From assembly GCF_037176765.1 (NCBI RefSeq), contig NC_090023.1, forward strand, positions 22,889,366 to 22,953,365: a stretch of 64,000 nucleotides of DNA, read 5' to 3'. A program made the translations under genes and the position numbers. This DNA is from Anolis sagrei (lineage: Eukaryota > Chordata > Lepidosauria > Squamata > Anolidae). The stretch's first letter is position 1. Every line of letters starts with the position of its first letter. Shown one piece after another: positions 1 to 11,319 of the stretch. The notes under the pieces were generated by a model, which did not search any database, was not told the DNA's origin, and worked only from the letters and a program-made list of their open reading frames with translations.

Positions 1-300
1 TTGTAGAAGTGAGATAAAATGTCAAGAGAACCAGAATGATGCAAACTGTGTTCCTTGCCAAAAAATTTCAAAGGGATTGGTGGAATTATACAGATCTTTA
101 CAATGTTTAATGTTGATGTGTGAAAGCAAGAAATGTACTTCCAAATAGTCAGTGTGCAGGTACAGCTGTACCAGGAGCTCCAATTTTGTTTGCTTTGCAT
201 TTAATGTTTGTTATAGTCCTAAGTTTCAGGGGCTCTGCAGATAGGTAGCTTTTTTTGGCTGCAATCATAGGGCAAGCCACCTGTCAATTATAGTTAGGTT
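1..300. other. no recognisable feature
   Basis: AT-rich single-copy-looking sequence. No coding frame, tandem repeat or familiar repeat family was recognised. Confidence 0.4.
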
Positions 301-855
301 CCCTGGTCCCGCACCCTTTGGGTTTTTGGAGGGAATAGGAGCCTTTTTGAGTTCAGTCCACACAGAGAAGCTTTCCATGCAGGACATAATACCAAGAGCT
401 CCTGTAAAAAGCTTCGTCTTCTACAGCTTGGCCGGGGTTATACAGCCCACAGCTTGGCCGAGGATCATACAGCCTTACAGCTCCTTTGCTGAAGGACTTC
501 ATTCAGCCATCACGGAAACCTGAGTTCTTTCCCCCTGGAAGTCTACAAAGCTCTGCTTGGTAAGGGTCTTTCGCAGAAGCCAGAAGCAGTTGGTACTAGG
601 TGCAGGGGCTCCACGCCCACAGAGGCAAAGACAGACTGGCCAGATTAGAAGTTAAGGATTTCCCCATTGGTTACAGTTATGAAGATAGTGACAAGATTGA
701 GAGAGAGCCAATAGACTGTTAAGAAAGCCTTGAAATACCTGTTTGTTTTCATTAATAAAGAACTTTGTTGAACCTTTAAGCAATCTAAAGACTCTGTTTG
801 GGGCAATTCAAGGGCCTTTAATCTGAGGCAGCCCCGGCATCCCGTTGGGCACACA
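300..855 (+). mobile_element. possible solo LTR, old
   Basis: The stretch reads like an LTR in plus orientation. It has a two-copy repeat around 423-475 (each copy carrying ACAGCTTGGCC), a polyadenylation signal AATAAAG near 754, and a terminal segment ending in CA before 852. No internal region follows. The left end and a target duplication were not found, so family and limits are uncertain. It is a fossil with no coding content seen. Confidence 0.3.
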
Positions 856-983
856 GAATTTATGTCCTGTCTACAGTCTTATGCACAGGCCCAGCGTGCA
901 ACAGCACAGTCAGCTACCTTGATTTCAAAACTCTACGTGAGAATATTGCCTCTGTTATACATGCAACAGTGAGGACACTTGTA

Positions 984-1334
984 TTAATGTATACCATTTG
1001 TCATGAACCTGTTGTCTTTTTTCATATTACTGCTAATAGATTGAAAGTTGTGAATATAATTCCATTCACTTGCTTTTCTTTCTAGTCTTCCTTTGTAATT
1101 TTCTTGTTCAATGACTGTGAACTGTACATCCCTTACGATATATCCAGGAAGATTGAAACATTCTGCAAATGGTTTTTGGATATTGCCATTTCCACTTTCA
1201 GGTTTGTATCGGCTTATTTTATTACGTAGAGACTGTCTTCTTTGTCCAATGTAGAGTGCTGGTGTAGGATAGCATACATCACATTGGAGAAATAAAAGGT
1301 AAGCAATAGTAGTAATAATAATAATAATAACAAT
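984..1334 (-). mobile_element. divergent Penelope-like GIY-YIG endonuclease remnant
   Basis: On the minus strand a frame runs from 1334 to a TAA at 984-986 without a stop (about 116 codons, no ATG at its head). The first codons come from an ATT repeat; the rest reads as the C-terminal endonuclease of a Penelope-like element. It has a CDVCYPTPALYIG segment (CxxC followed by the YIG half of GIY-YIG), a basic QRRQSLRNK stretch matching the usual T/R-rich follow-up, then FAECFNLPGYIVRDVQFTVI and an ER...W..I motif near the end. It differs strongly from the Penelope element at the right edge (CSCGQVYIG type), so it belongs to another PLE lineage, perhaps Neptune-like. The reverse transcriptase is absent. 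Family assignment is by motif only. Confidence 0.6.
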
Positions 1335-1752
1335 CTACTCTGAGACTTCTGAATTCAGACTGACAGAGTTTTGGAGCAAATCAAGTATGGATTGTTGATG
1401 TTGCAATCCCAAGTGACAGCAGGATTGAAGAGAAACAACTGGAAAAGCTGACATGATACGAGGATTTAAAGATCGAACTGCAAAGACTTTGGCACAAGCC
1501 AGTAAAGGTGGTCCCAGTAGTGATCGGCACACTGGGTGCAATGCCTAAAGACCTTGGCCTGCACTTAAAAACAATCGGCGCTGACAAAATTACCACCTGT
1601 CAGCTGAAAAAGGCCACCCTACTGGGATCTCCACACATTACTCGACGATACATCACACAGTCCTAGACACTTGGGAAGTGTCCGTCGTGTGATCCAATAC
1701 AACAGCCAGCATAGTGATCTTGTTTGCTGTGTACTAATCTTGTTGTGTTTCA

Positions 1753-1790
<38 letters not shown>
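1335..1790 (+). mobile_element. 3' end of a non-LTR retrotransposon ORF with AAT tail
   Basis: Read on the plus strand, 1399-1660 gives DVAIPSDSRIEEKQLEKL, then a W-containing stretch and KVVPVVIGTLGAMPKDLG, with a later KKATLLGSPHIIRRY-like segment. This matches the C-terminal tail of a widespread animal LINE ORF; R4-like is my best guess. The frame is broken. A pure AAT repeat at about 1757-1789 forms the 3' tail. Confidence 0.45.
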
Positions 1791-2240
1791 ACTTTATTTA
1801 TATTCCTCTTTATCTCCCTGGTGGGACCCCGAGAGGATTACAGTACACATATGAGGCAAACATTCAATGCCTTTTACACACAGTGAACAACAACATAAAA
1901 CACAGACATAGGTAAAAACTTTTCCTTTTTTCCATGTCCAGCACCTTGAGGCGATGCTCAACCCTAACCATGGGGAGGTTCTCTTTTTCCATTTTTTCAT
2001 GCCAAGGAGCCTGTTGTCCATAGACATATCTGATTGTGTTGCCAGCATGTCTGCATATCTGCACAGGGTGCTCTTTTACCTTCCTGGTGAGGCGGTACCT
2101 ATTGATCTGCTCGCATTGCATGCTTTCAAACTGCTGGGTAGGCAGAAGCTAGGGCTGACAGTCAGGAGCTCACCCCGACTCACGGATTTGAACTGCCTAC
2201 CTTCCAATCAGCGGATTTCCTGCAGCTAGTGGGTTAACCG
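1757..2240 (-). mobile_element. tRNA-derived SINE with L2-like tail
   Basis: Read on the minus strand, a tRNA-like head (about 2240-2110, with a B-box-like segment complementary to GGATTTGAACTGCC) is followed by the SINE body and an L2-type 3' end (1795-1860, TTTATATTCCTCTTTATCTC on plus) with an AAT tail. The same family recurs in the window at 19991-20310 and 35155-35900. Divergence is marked. Confidence 0.55.
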
Positions 2241-2244
2241 GAAG

Positions 2245-2875
2245 GAAGTTACTTCTGATGTTGTGGGAGATGCTATTGTCTCCTATAACATTTCTGATTG
2301 ATGTATAGATCATCTGATGTCCTAATTATCTTCTTTTAATGATGTGTTGGTACTTTTGAAACATGTACAGTTATTTCCCACAGTATGCCTCTCTGTTTCC
2401 TGTTTCAAAACCTATGACCTTCAGTTCTGAGAATCTCTTTAAATAGATTTCAGAGGATTATGATATTTCCTGGGTTTTCCAGTATATCATCAAGGGAACT
2501 ATGTTCATGTGAAGGCAGCCCACACACAACATAGGAACTTGCGGGTAAGGAATGTTCCCATTTTCCCAACTTTACAAACAAATGTAGCATTGCTTTTCTT
2601 TTGAAGTTTGTATGATTCATCTTGCATGTAAAAAGGAAGCAAATTCCTCAGATTCACATTTCTGTGCACTGCTGCATGACCTGACGTCAGTTTGCTAATC
2701 TGCGCACTTGTTTCTGTCTTTCTAGTCTTTAAAGTATTCTGAGAGCACAGAAATACAAACCAATGGGCTAATCACACACCAATAATTACAATGGTAGTAA
2801 TATCTCAGCAGTGCCACCATTCCCAATTCTCAGAACATACCCTATTCTTTGAATGATACAAGAAAGATTGATGGA
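2245..2875. other. no recognisable feature
   Basis: AT-rich unique-looking sequence. No frame with family resemblance and no terminal repeat structure was seen. Confidence 0.4.
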
Positions 2876-2877
2876 CA

Positions 2878-3400
2878 GGGGCTGGGATTTAGCACAGCTG
2901 GTAAATAACTAGCTATGATAAGATTTACCAACCCAAAGGTTGCTGGTTTGAAGCCCTGGGTTGGTGTAAGCACCCGACTGTCAGCCCAGCTTACTATTTA
3001 CCTAAGCAGTTCAAAAACAACTTGAGCTGTAAGTAGAGAAATTAGGTATCGCTAAAACAAGTGGGGGAGGTATTTTACAACACCATAAAGAAAAAGATCA
3101 GACAATGCCCGGGACCAAAAGAAAGGGGGAAGTTCCAATGGTTCTTTGTCATAGAGGATGGAGTGACAACACCCCCCATGGCTGAATTCGAGCACAACTT
3201 CCAAGGCACCAAAAAAGGTGGACGTCGACATAACATACCTCCTTTCTGTTCTATCTGTCTCTGTCCTGTCTATCCAAATGTTTGCTGTGTATGTGTACTC
3301 TGATCCATCCTGAGTCCCCTTGGAGAGATAGGGTGGAATATAAATAAAGTGTTGCTATTATTATTATTATTATTATTATCATCATCATCATCATCATCAT
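2878..3400 (+). mobile_element. tRNA-derived SINE, second type, L2-like tail
   Basis: The tRNA-like head shows an A-box-like AGCACAGCTGGTAAATAA and a B-box-like GGTTTGAAGCCC near 2945. A body of about 350 bp follows, ending with an L2-like 3' terminus (TGAGTCCCCTTGGAGAGATA at 3310-3329) and ATT/ATC microsatellite at 3354-3405. The 80-codon frame inside has no family resemblance and is taken as chance. Confidence 0.5.
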
Positions 3401-3587
3401 CATCATGGACAGGCATTATGTATTAAAGGAAAAAAGAAATTGTTTATTTCTGGAGTTGTACTGAAAAGGATGGAATGACAACAAACCAAGAAAAAAAACT
3501 AATAATAATCACTTGACTCTGAACATTTTTGCATGCAACAAAGCAGGGGAGATACTCTACCTCTAGACACTTCTTGAGCCATAATTT

Positions 3588-3639
3588 TCCTCCTATGGGT
3601 CCCAGAAAAGATTTCTATTTTAAGGGACCCATAGGAGGA
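3588..3639. repeat. perfect 16-bp inverted repeat
   Basis: TCCTCCTATGGGTCCC at 3588-3603 is matched exactly by its reverse complement at 3624-3639, with a 20-nt spacer. No repeat family was recognised around it. Confidence 0.7.
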
Positions 3640-3659
3640 TTCTGCAGGATAGAAAGAAT

Positions 3660-3985
3660 TATTATTGTTTTTAAAAATATTTGTTACCAGCTCTTCTCCT
3701 AGCTCAAGGCAGGGTACAATACAGTCGAAACAGATCAACATATAATACACACAACAAAAGACACATATCAAAACACCACTATAAGATACATACACCGAAA
3801 GCCATAGCACAAAGATCAAAGTACAGCAGCAATAGAATGCAAATCCCAAACTCTGAGTTCAAAGTCGACTGGGTAGGCCGGCCGGAAGAGATGGGTTTTT
3901 AATTTTGTTTTAAATTCTGACAGCTCATTTAGCTGTCAGATCTCTTCCGGCAGGTCATTGCACCGTCTAAGAAAAGATCACTGGC
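3660..3985 (-). mobile_element. L2-like LINE 3' end fragment
   Basis: The minus-oriented fragment has the usual order. ATT-rich tail and terminal domain (CAAGGCAGGGTACAATACAG near 3703) come first on plus, then the 3' UTR, then the end of the ORF, recognisable by TCTCTTCCGGCAGGTCATTG near 3939. No coding capacity remains. Confidence 0.4.
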
Positions 3986-4099
3986 ATTTCTGGAGCTGAA
4001 TAAAGCAACAAAAAACCAAATCAGATGATAGCATGGATATAGGATGGCCACAAATTGAAAGAAAATGGCCAAAGTCTTCTAGGTGACATACACCTGTGT

Positions 4100-4114
4100 G
4101 GGGATTATTAATTA

Positions 4115-4158
<44 letters not shown>

Positions 4159-4260
4159 TTATACCCCTCTTTATCTCTCCCAAAGAGGACAGCTAACAAT
4201 AAAAGGATTACAATACCATTTAAATATACACATATACAAATAATTATCACTCAACCCAAC
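4100..4260 (-). mobile_element. L2/SINE-type 3' terminus with ATT tail
   Basis: An ATT repeat (about 4105-4155) is followed by ATATTTATACCCCTCTTTAT and an 'aggattacaatacc' stretch. This is the same 3' terminus seen after many LINE and SINE copies here, minus orientation. Confidence 0.5.
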
Positions 4261-4284
4261 ATTTTTCCACCTTGTGTGAAGTTT

Positions 4285-4440
4285 GCCTAAGCCTGATATA
4301 CACTGGCATATAATCCAATTTCTGAATCCAGATGATCTGCTTCGAACTGGATTATATGAGTATACACTCATATAAGCAGATAATCTGTATTCAGAAACTG
4401 GGTTATAGGGCAGTGTAGATGGAACCTAAATCTCCACTGC
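4285..4440. mobile_element. palindromic MITE, GGATTATAT family
   Basis: Short non-coding element with inverted internal symmetry around GAACTGGATTATATGAG...CTCATATAAGCAG. Related copies lie at 12416-12540, 12840-12902 plus 13081-13155, and 53545-53705. Superfamily not determined. Confidence 0.45.
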
Positions 4441-4705
4441 CTCCAAATGTGGGGACTTTTAGGTTACCACCAAAATTGGGGGCTTTCCCTCGTCACTGCA
4501 TCTGCTATCAAATGTAAGGAGCGCCTCCTTGCCTACTGTTGTGGCCACTAAGTATGAATATCTTCTAGACATCTTCAAAATACCTGTGTGACATGCTAAG
4601 CCATTTATATCTCCACAGAACACCACCCATCTTTCTTCATGGCTATCATCACAGGCATAGTGTCTGTGATACAAATGTTAGCTTGTTGCACACTGCACTC
4701 TCCTT

Positions 4706-5262
4706 GTTGTTTATTTGTTCAGTCGCTTCCGACTCTTCATGACCTCATGGACCAGCCCACACCAGAGCCTCTTGTCAGCCGTCACCACCCCCAGCTCCTT
4801 CAGAGTCACTTCAAGGATGCCATCCATCCATCTTGCTCTTGGTCGGCCCCTCTTCCTTTTTCCTTCCATTTTCCCATCTTCATTGTCTTCTCCAAGCTTT
4901 CCTGTCTCCTCATGATGTGTTCAAAGTACTTCATCTTTGTCTCTAATATCCTTCCCTCCAATGAGCAGTTGGGCTTTATTTCCTAAAGTATGAACTGGTT
5001 GGATCTTCTCACAGTCCAAGGCACTCTCAGAATTTTCCTCCAGCACCACAGTTCAAAAATGTCTATCTTCCTTCGCTTAGTCTTCCTTATGGTCCAGCTC
5101 TCATATCCATAAGTTACTATGGGGAATACCATTGCTTTGACTATGTAGATCTTTGTTGCCAGTGTAATGTCAAAAATGGCTCTCCTCTCAAAAGTAAACG
5201 TCTTCTGATGTCCTGGTTGCATCTTTGCACCTAGAAATACAAAGTCTGTCACTGCCTCCAGT
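4706..5262 (-). mobile_element. BovB (RTE) LINE, 3' part
   Basis: Read on the minus strand this is the C-terminal end of the BovB ORF. It shows AVTDFVFLGAK, TLATKIYIVKAMVFP, YGYESWTI, FELWCWRKILRVPWT and RRSNQ, then the region reading toward KRGRPR-type sequence and the short 3' UTR whose end at 4706 is GTTGTTTATTTGTTCAGTCG on plus. It carries internal deletions and stops. It abuts the oppositely oriented upstream part at 5263. Confidence 0.85.
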
Positions 5263-5605
5263 GGGGATACCAAATCACCTTGTCTGTCTCCTGAGGAATC
5301 TGTATAACAACCAAGTAGCAACAGTAAGAATGGACCATGGAACAACAGACTTGTTCAAGATTGGGAAAGGCATACAGCAGGGTTGTATACTCTCGCCCAA
5401 CTTGTATGCAGAATACATCAGTTAAAATTGCTGGAAGAAACATTAACAACCTTAGATATGCAGATGACGCCACTTTGATGGCCGAAAGCAAGGAGGAGCT
5501 GAGAAGCCTTCTAACCAAGGTGAAAGAAGAAAGTGCAAAAGCTGCATTGCACTTAAACATCAAAAAACCCAAGATTATGGCAACAAGACTGATTGATAAC
5601 AGGCA
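5263..5605 (+). mobile_element. BovB LINE, inverted 5' part
   Basis: Plus-strand BovB reverse transcriptase sequence: GIPNHLVCLLRNLYNNQVAT, HGTTDLFKIGKGIQQGCILS, AGRNINNLRYADDATLMAES (YADD catalytic motif), then KVKEESAKAALHLNIKK. It ends just upstream, in element order, of where the neighbouring minus-strand piece begins. The two pieces are therefore one insertion with its 5' part flipped. Confidence 0.85.
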
Positions 5606-5619
5606 ATCTCCTATGACAT

Positions 5620-6495
5620 CATTTTTAACATTTTGGCAGGAGCAAATGTTGCCGCATGTGTATTTCTGCTTTTTGATGTGTATCAAAACTAAGAGTGCTC
5701 ATATTTTATTCCCATGATCTGTCCATTTTTTAAAGTAAATTCTTATTCACCCTTCTACAGAAAGCTAGTGCAAAGGGTCACTAGAAGCCCATGGGAAAAA
5801 AACACAGACCAGTTACACAGGAAACATCTCCTTAGCTGTTACGATCTAAATAAGAAACATGAATTTTCCCAGCACGGATAATTTTAGAAATGGCAATCTT
5901 CATTTTAAAAAACAATTGAGATTGATATCTTTCAACATACCAGATAGTACAGTTGGTTTGCTACATGGCAAGATAAACTCTGTTTATTTTTTTGTGGCTA
6001 CTGATAATGAGTTTTCCACTAATGCTGCATTTTCAAGATGCTTTTGATAGGGGGAAGAATTGTTCTTGGAAAAAAGCACAATATTTCATTCTATATATAA
6101 TGCACAGGGAGTAGCTGTGGTTTGGAGAGACAACAGGGCTACTGCTACTGCTACTGCCTCAGCCAGAACTGGACTTCTTGGAATTTTACCCTCTTAGCCT
6201 GATGGCTGTCAGAACCGTAAAGCACAAAGCCACAGTATTATAACAGAAGTCTTGTTTTCTCTTAGTCTTGACTGTTTTTTATTTACTCTGGCATCATATG
6301 CCAGGTCTTCAGAACATATTGTTACAGAAATAAGGACCAGTCAGAATTCTGATATACAGGTTTGACACCATAGATTATTATCAAATTTGCATTCTACATT
6401 TTTTTGAAAAAGTATTAATTTCATTTAACATTGGGTGAGTCTACATTGGCCAATAATTTCCAGCCAGCAAATCTGGAGCATCCAGGTGCATCTAG
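5620..6495. other. no recognisable feature
   Basis: AT-rich sequence with a short CTG/CTA run near 6140. No gene, terminal repeats or known family seen. Confidence 0.4.
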
Positions 6496-6497
6496 TC

Positions 6498-6741
6498 CAG
6501 GCATAGGCAAACTTTGGCCCTCCAGGTGTTTTGGACTTCAACTCACACAATTCTTAACAGCCAGTAAAGTAAGTCCAGTCGTGGGGGTTGGTGTTCATCT
6601 CTATTTCTAAGCCGAAGAGCCAGCATTGTCCATAGACACCTTCAAGGTCATGTGGCCAGTATGACTGCATAGAGCGCCTTAACAGTCAGTAGGAGAGTTG
6701 AAGTCCAAAACACCTGAAGGGCTGAAGTTTGTCCATGCCTG
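6498..6741. mobile_element. hAT-type MITE with nested SINE piece
   Basis: The left end (CAGGCATAGGCAAACTTTGG) and right end (reverse complement of CAGGCATGGACAAACTTCAG) form terminal inverted repeats of about 45 bp. The flanks ATCTAGTC (6490-6497) and ATCTAGCC (6742-6749) are an 8-bp target duplication with one change, as hAT elements make. About 6566-6690 is a minus-oriented piece of the tRNA-type SINE inserted inside. Confidence 0.65.
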
Positions 6742-6929
6742 ATCTAGCCCATATTGCTCACATTTGTAAATCACATAATGTACAGACACACTTAGCCAAA
6801 CCCACCACAGTGCTACATCAGCCTCCACATGGTCCAACTGGCCTTGCTGGAACATCACTTTGCCTTCTGTGTTGAGAATACCACTCCCAGGTGGCAACAG
6901 AGTTCCATCCATGCTTCTGGCTGTTGTGC

Positions 6930-7265
6930 ATATTTATTTATTTATTTATTTATTTGCTATACTTGTATACCGCCGTTTCTCAGCCTAGCCGGCGATTCAA
7001 CGCGGTTTACAACAACTTATAACAAACAACAGTATACAGTTTAAAAAGCATAAAAACATAATCCACAATACATATATCAATAAACAATCCAATACATCTC
7101 TTGACTAAAAACGTGATCCAGTTTCGTCGTCCAAATTGCCAGTCCTTCAATCATTACACTTATTGCACTGGGTTAACCGAACGCCTGCTCGAACCCATTC
7201 TGATAATAGCAGGGATGCCACGCAACTAGTAATCGAAAGCTGGTCTATCTCCCCCTTTCCTTGCT
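6930..7265 (-). mobile_element. L2-like LINE 3' end, divergent subfamily
   Basis: A TTTA repeat (6931-6954) is followed by TTGTATACCGCCGTTTCTCA and a CGCGGTTTACAACAAC terminus, then A-rich 3' UTR. This is a minus-oriented LINE end. It keeps more CpG sites than its surroundings, so it may be fairly young. Confidence 0.5.
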
Positions 7266-7322
7266 GGTCAAGTGGACATTTCTGCTGATGTCAGAAAGGG
7301 GCATATTGAAAGCTCAATAAGA

Positions 7323-7323
7323 C

Positions 7324-7355
<32 letters not shown>

Positions 7356-7364
7356 ATGATGATG

Positions 7365-7403
<39 letters not shown>
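7323..7403. repeat. GAT/ATT compound microsatellite
   Basis: ATT/ATG-type trinucleotides run into GAT units and then a pure ATT array. The histidine/asparagine-rich frames across it are artefacts of the repeat. Confidence 0.9.
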
Positions 7404-7429
7404 TACCTGTCTCTCTTCATGGTTCAATT

Positions 7430-9950
7430 GGCTGGGCATGATGGCAGTAGTGGCATGGATGCAATCTATCCCCTTTCCTTGCACTAATGAGTGCAAGGGA
7501 AAGTATGGTGGCGCCTGTGTCCCATCTGGACAGCAGATCAGTCTCAGTTGGACAAAATCCCACTATCCAGACTACTCTGAATTCACAGGATACTGCAGAG
7601 TTTCCAACAAGCTGCCACGTTCCTTCTTTGAACCATCCTTCCAGCATAAGGATGGGGCCACTTGCACCATCCTTATGTTGGGAGATGGTTGAGATACACA
7701 GTGGCTAAAAGCACTCCAGAGGACTCTCAGCTGCTATGTTCCTTCTCATCTTTTTGGCATAAGGATGTGACAGGCTGCCATGTCCTACCAAGAGGACAGG
7801 AAAAATGAGGAAATCCTGAGGTAAGCACCCAGGGGGTCGCATCCAGCCCCTGGGCCTTAGTTTTCCCAACCCTAAAATGAGGGATATATGTATTTTATAA
7901 TGATCACATACCAATTCTATGTTGCTACTAGAGGTTTACAACAGGCTTTTTCTAAGTAACAAGGAGGATCAGAACCTTTCCTGTTACAGCTGCCACAAGT
8001 TAATTGGGTGTGTTATCTGCTTCAGCATTTAACAAGTCACTAGATTTGCAAGTGCTGAACTTTGCATTTGGTTTAGCTTGATGGCTTGTTAGAGCTGAAG
8101 AAACCTTTGGCTGTTGTTGGGAGTGGTTATGCAGTGTCCTGAAGCTGAATCCATTTGGAGTGCCAAGGAAACTTCTTGTTTATGGCAAGATAAGGACATT
8201 CTACTGATAACTAAGTAGAGATACTGTATTATTTTGCTATGTGTTTGCATATCATTATATAAAGAAGAAGACTCTCTGGCGGTATTGTTTGTTGTATATT
8301 GGTGAGAACAATTCTTCTGTTTTGCTTTGTGTTTATGATCTACAGTGAATAGAACTATATTTGTGTTTCTGCTTAAAGTAACAGACTCATATGTATTTTT
8401 TGAGTTTTTATCACACATAGTAAAAGGGGCTGAGACATTCTGCGGGCGGCTAACACTATAGGGAACCAATACTTCTGCTCTCAAGTAAAGGAGATCACCT
8501 ATCACTTGAAAAACATAGTAAAACTATGTATTCCTTGTTTCTGCCATAAATGATCAATAAACAGGTAGGTAGACAAGTAAATAAATAGATAATTATCAGA
8601 CAGATCAAACTAGACAGAGAAAAGTTCATATTTGGAAGAACACAAGACCTAACTGCTATCATTTTTAAAGGTATGATCTCAAATGTAATCAATTTACCCA
8701 TTTATTCCTTTCCTTTATTTAAAGAGTTATTTTGTGGGGGAGGATATTAATCTGTTGTTGTATGTGTGTGTTTTTTGGCAAATGCATCTGTCTTTTATAA
8801 TAATTCTCAAATTGCCTTGTCAAAACATGAACTGTCTATCATACCTTGGTATGATTAATGTCCCAGATACAGTATTTACAGACCTCCTCAAGGTCTTTTC
8901 TGTGTAAAATTATGGAGCTGTGGATTTAACACATCATCAACCTCCAGGCTTTGGCCTGTCTATTTCTACAGTTTTTGAAGAAGAAAATGGAGGAGGGGAA
9001 ATGTCTGGCTGGAAAACAACATGATTTCATTTCCAAGGGAAATTAGGAGGAGAAAATAAAGCAGGAGATAAACAACATCTCTGGCTCACTGGCTTATCAG
9101 TAGCAATGCAAAAATGCTCTTTGGGCACCCATCGCGGACATGAAGATCGGGGCTTATTCTAAGCTTCCCCCCCCCCCAGCTCCCACCCACCCCCAACTGC
9201 ACAAAAGTTAGACCAGGTACTAAGGATGCACTTCTTTCAGATCTACTTGAAATCAGAGGTGCATTGGATTTAATATATCTAAAGCAGTGGTGAGCAAAGT
9301 TCCGCCTGTGAGTTGCATGTGGCTCTAAGGTTCTTGTGGGTCCCCCATAGGCCATTTTGTAGCCTCTGTGACCCTTAGGAGTCAAATGCATGTTTCCTCT
9401 CCACCAGACAGATTTGATCCAATTCTCTAATCAATGTAGCCTAGAGGGGTTGGAGGGCATTCCCACCATGTTTAGAGTTAGGAAGACAAAGGGGCTTCCT
9501 AGTGTTCCTCAATTGTCCATGCTGAACTGAAGGGTGATTCCAGTAACTTTTGTTACTGATATAAAAGCCTTGAGTTTGAAGCTATAGTATGGTTAGTATG
9601 GTTATGTTATGCATGGGCACAAAAAAGAAAATGTGATACTGGAATATGGGATGGAGGGTATATCTCCCCAATCATACTTAAGTGCCATCACAAGGTCTTC
9701 AGTCCCTTAGATGTGTCCTAATTTTTCTACTTGCAAAAATCTGTGGGTAAACTGTGAAAGGGAAAAGGAAAATAAGAAAGAATCAAAATATTAAGAAACT
9801 GACAAGAAGGATGAAAGGACAGAAAAACAGGAAAAGGAGAGGGAAAAACAACCTTCCCTTGGGATTTTTAAAGACAGTGGCTGACTACTCTGCTCATCTG
9901 AGGATATGAGCACTCTTTCCTCTGATTGTAAGTGTGAGCTCAATATAGTA
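7430..9950. other. no recognisable gene
   Basis: About 2.5 kb without a convincing coding frame. A poly-C run lies near 9167-9177. 9285-9390 contains a CAGTGGTGAGCAAAG-type start resembling one end of an old hAT element without a matching other end. Confidence 0.4.
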
Positions 9951-9959
9951 TGCAAGAGA

Positions 9960-10660
9960 TCATAAGATCTAAAACTATAACATAGCCACAGAAACAGAGT
10001 GGGAAGGGGCCTTGTGAGCCATTCAGTGAAATTGCCCATTCAGTGAAGGATCTCCAGCTAAAGCATCCCCTCTTTTTGAAGATATCTAGAGAATACTCTG
10101 TTGAATCCCCACCAATGCTTTAGGCCAGGCCTACACAACCTGTAGCCTTCCAGATGTTTTGGACTTCAGTTCCCAGGATTCCTGACCATTTTGGACAAGC
10201 TGGCTAGGGCCTCTGGGAATTGCAGTCCCAAAACCCATACAGCCCCAGGTTCTGCAGACCTAGTCTAAACAACTGCTGAACCATTTTTATGGTCAAAATG
10301 TTCCTTGTAATGTTCAATCAAATTCTATTTGCCTATAACCAAACTATTAGACCTGGCTGCAGAGAAAAGGCCTATCGATTCCTCTCTTTGAGGTATTTAA
10401 ATAATGCAATTATGTCACCTCTTCAATCTTCTCCTCACTAACCTGAACATGTCCAATGCCTCCAAGCTTTTCTTTTGTATTTTGTCCTACATACTTATCA
10501 TCCTCATTGTTCTAATCTGCATTTGCTCCAACATGTCTGTAGACTTCTTAAAATAAGACACCTATAGCTGAACACAGTCCTTCAGATAAGGTCTGGCCAT
10601 CACAGAATATAGCAAAACTATTGTTTCCATTGACTTTGGGCTGTTGTCTACTAGAAGTTA
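9960..10660 (-). mobile_element. old CR1-like LINE 3' region
   Basis: Text such as GTCACCTCTTCAATCTTCTC (10416-10435) matches the minus strand of the CR1 C-terminus seen cleanly at 28790-28810 (CTCTCAGCCTTCTC). It is strongly diverged and interrupted by a hAT-type MITE-like segment at about 10135-10262. Confidence 0.45.
10135..10262. mobile_element. MITE of the TTTTGGACTTCA family
   Basis: Inverted halves: CCAGATGTTTTGGACTTCAG on the left, the complementary CTGGGAATTGCAGTCCC on the right, with outer ends that pair loosely. No clean target duplication. Related segments occur at 11196-11320 and 30610-30720. Confidence 0.4.
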
Positions 10661-10965
10661 CTCCTGGACGTCCAGATGATATCCAGGGACTTCTGATCAT
10701 TAACACGGGGCAAAAACAGTTACCTGGTTTTCTCCCACATTAGGAAAATGCTCTGGAGTTTTGGCAAGGAGAGTTAGTGTGGACAGCTGGACCAGCCCTC
10801 ATTAAAACCGGTTCATTCCTGTTTCCTGTGTTTTCATTGGTCATGTGGGTGTCTTTGCTCTCAGGTGTTCGCTACAGCAATTGGGACAACACTACCCTGA
10901 TCCATCTCTGATGAACTTGTATTGTTACACTGGTAATAGCCAGACCCATCCATCTTGATGGATGG

Positions 10966-11098
10966 ATGGCATCCTTGAAGTGACTGGCTTGACCTTGAAG
11001 GAGCTGGCGGTGGTGACGGCTGACAGGGAACTCAAGCATGGGCTGGTTCACGAGGTCACAAAAAGTTGGAAGCGATTGAACGAATGAACAACAACAAT
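10966..11098 (+). mobile_element. BovB LINE, 3' terminal fragment
   Basis: Starts in WMDGILEV-coding sequence (GATGGATGGATGGCATCC) and ends at the characteristic terminus TTGGAAGCGATTGAACGAAT followed by AACAACAACAAT. A 5'-truncated insertion of about 130 bp. Confidence 0.8.
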
Positions 11099-11319
11099 AG
11101 CCAGATCACTCCACAGACAGATGGCTAACACTAATGGGTAACCAGCTTTTGGGGATGAAAGAGATTAGAAGATTTGTGTTTCCATTTTGTTTAGTGCAGC
11201 GGCCCTCCAAGTTTTTTGGATGTCAGCTTCCAGAATTCCTGGCCATTGGACAAGCTGGCAAGGGTTTCTGAAAGTTGGAGACCCAAACATTTGGAGGGCT
11301 AAATGACACCTCTGGTTTA

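Noticed and set aside
1724-1915. Frames of poly-isoleucine or poly-asparagine (also at 3978-4290, 7272-7496, 43735-43941)
   Set aside because: They are translations of ATT/AAT microsatellites in LINE and SINE tails.
3061-3303. 80-codon plus frame
   Set aside because: It lies inside a tRNA-derived SINE body and has no family resemblance.
9086-9391. 101-codon minus frame
   Set aside because: No domain or splice context; contains a poly-C translation and a hAT-end-like segment.
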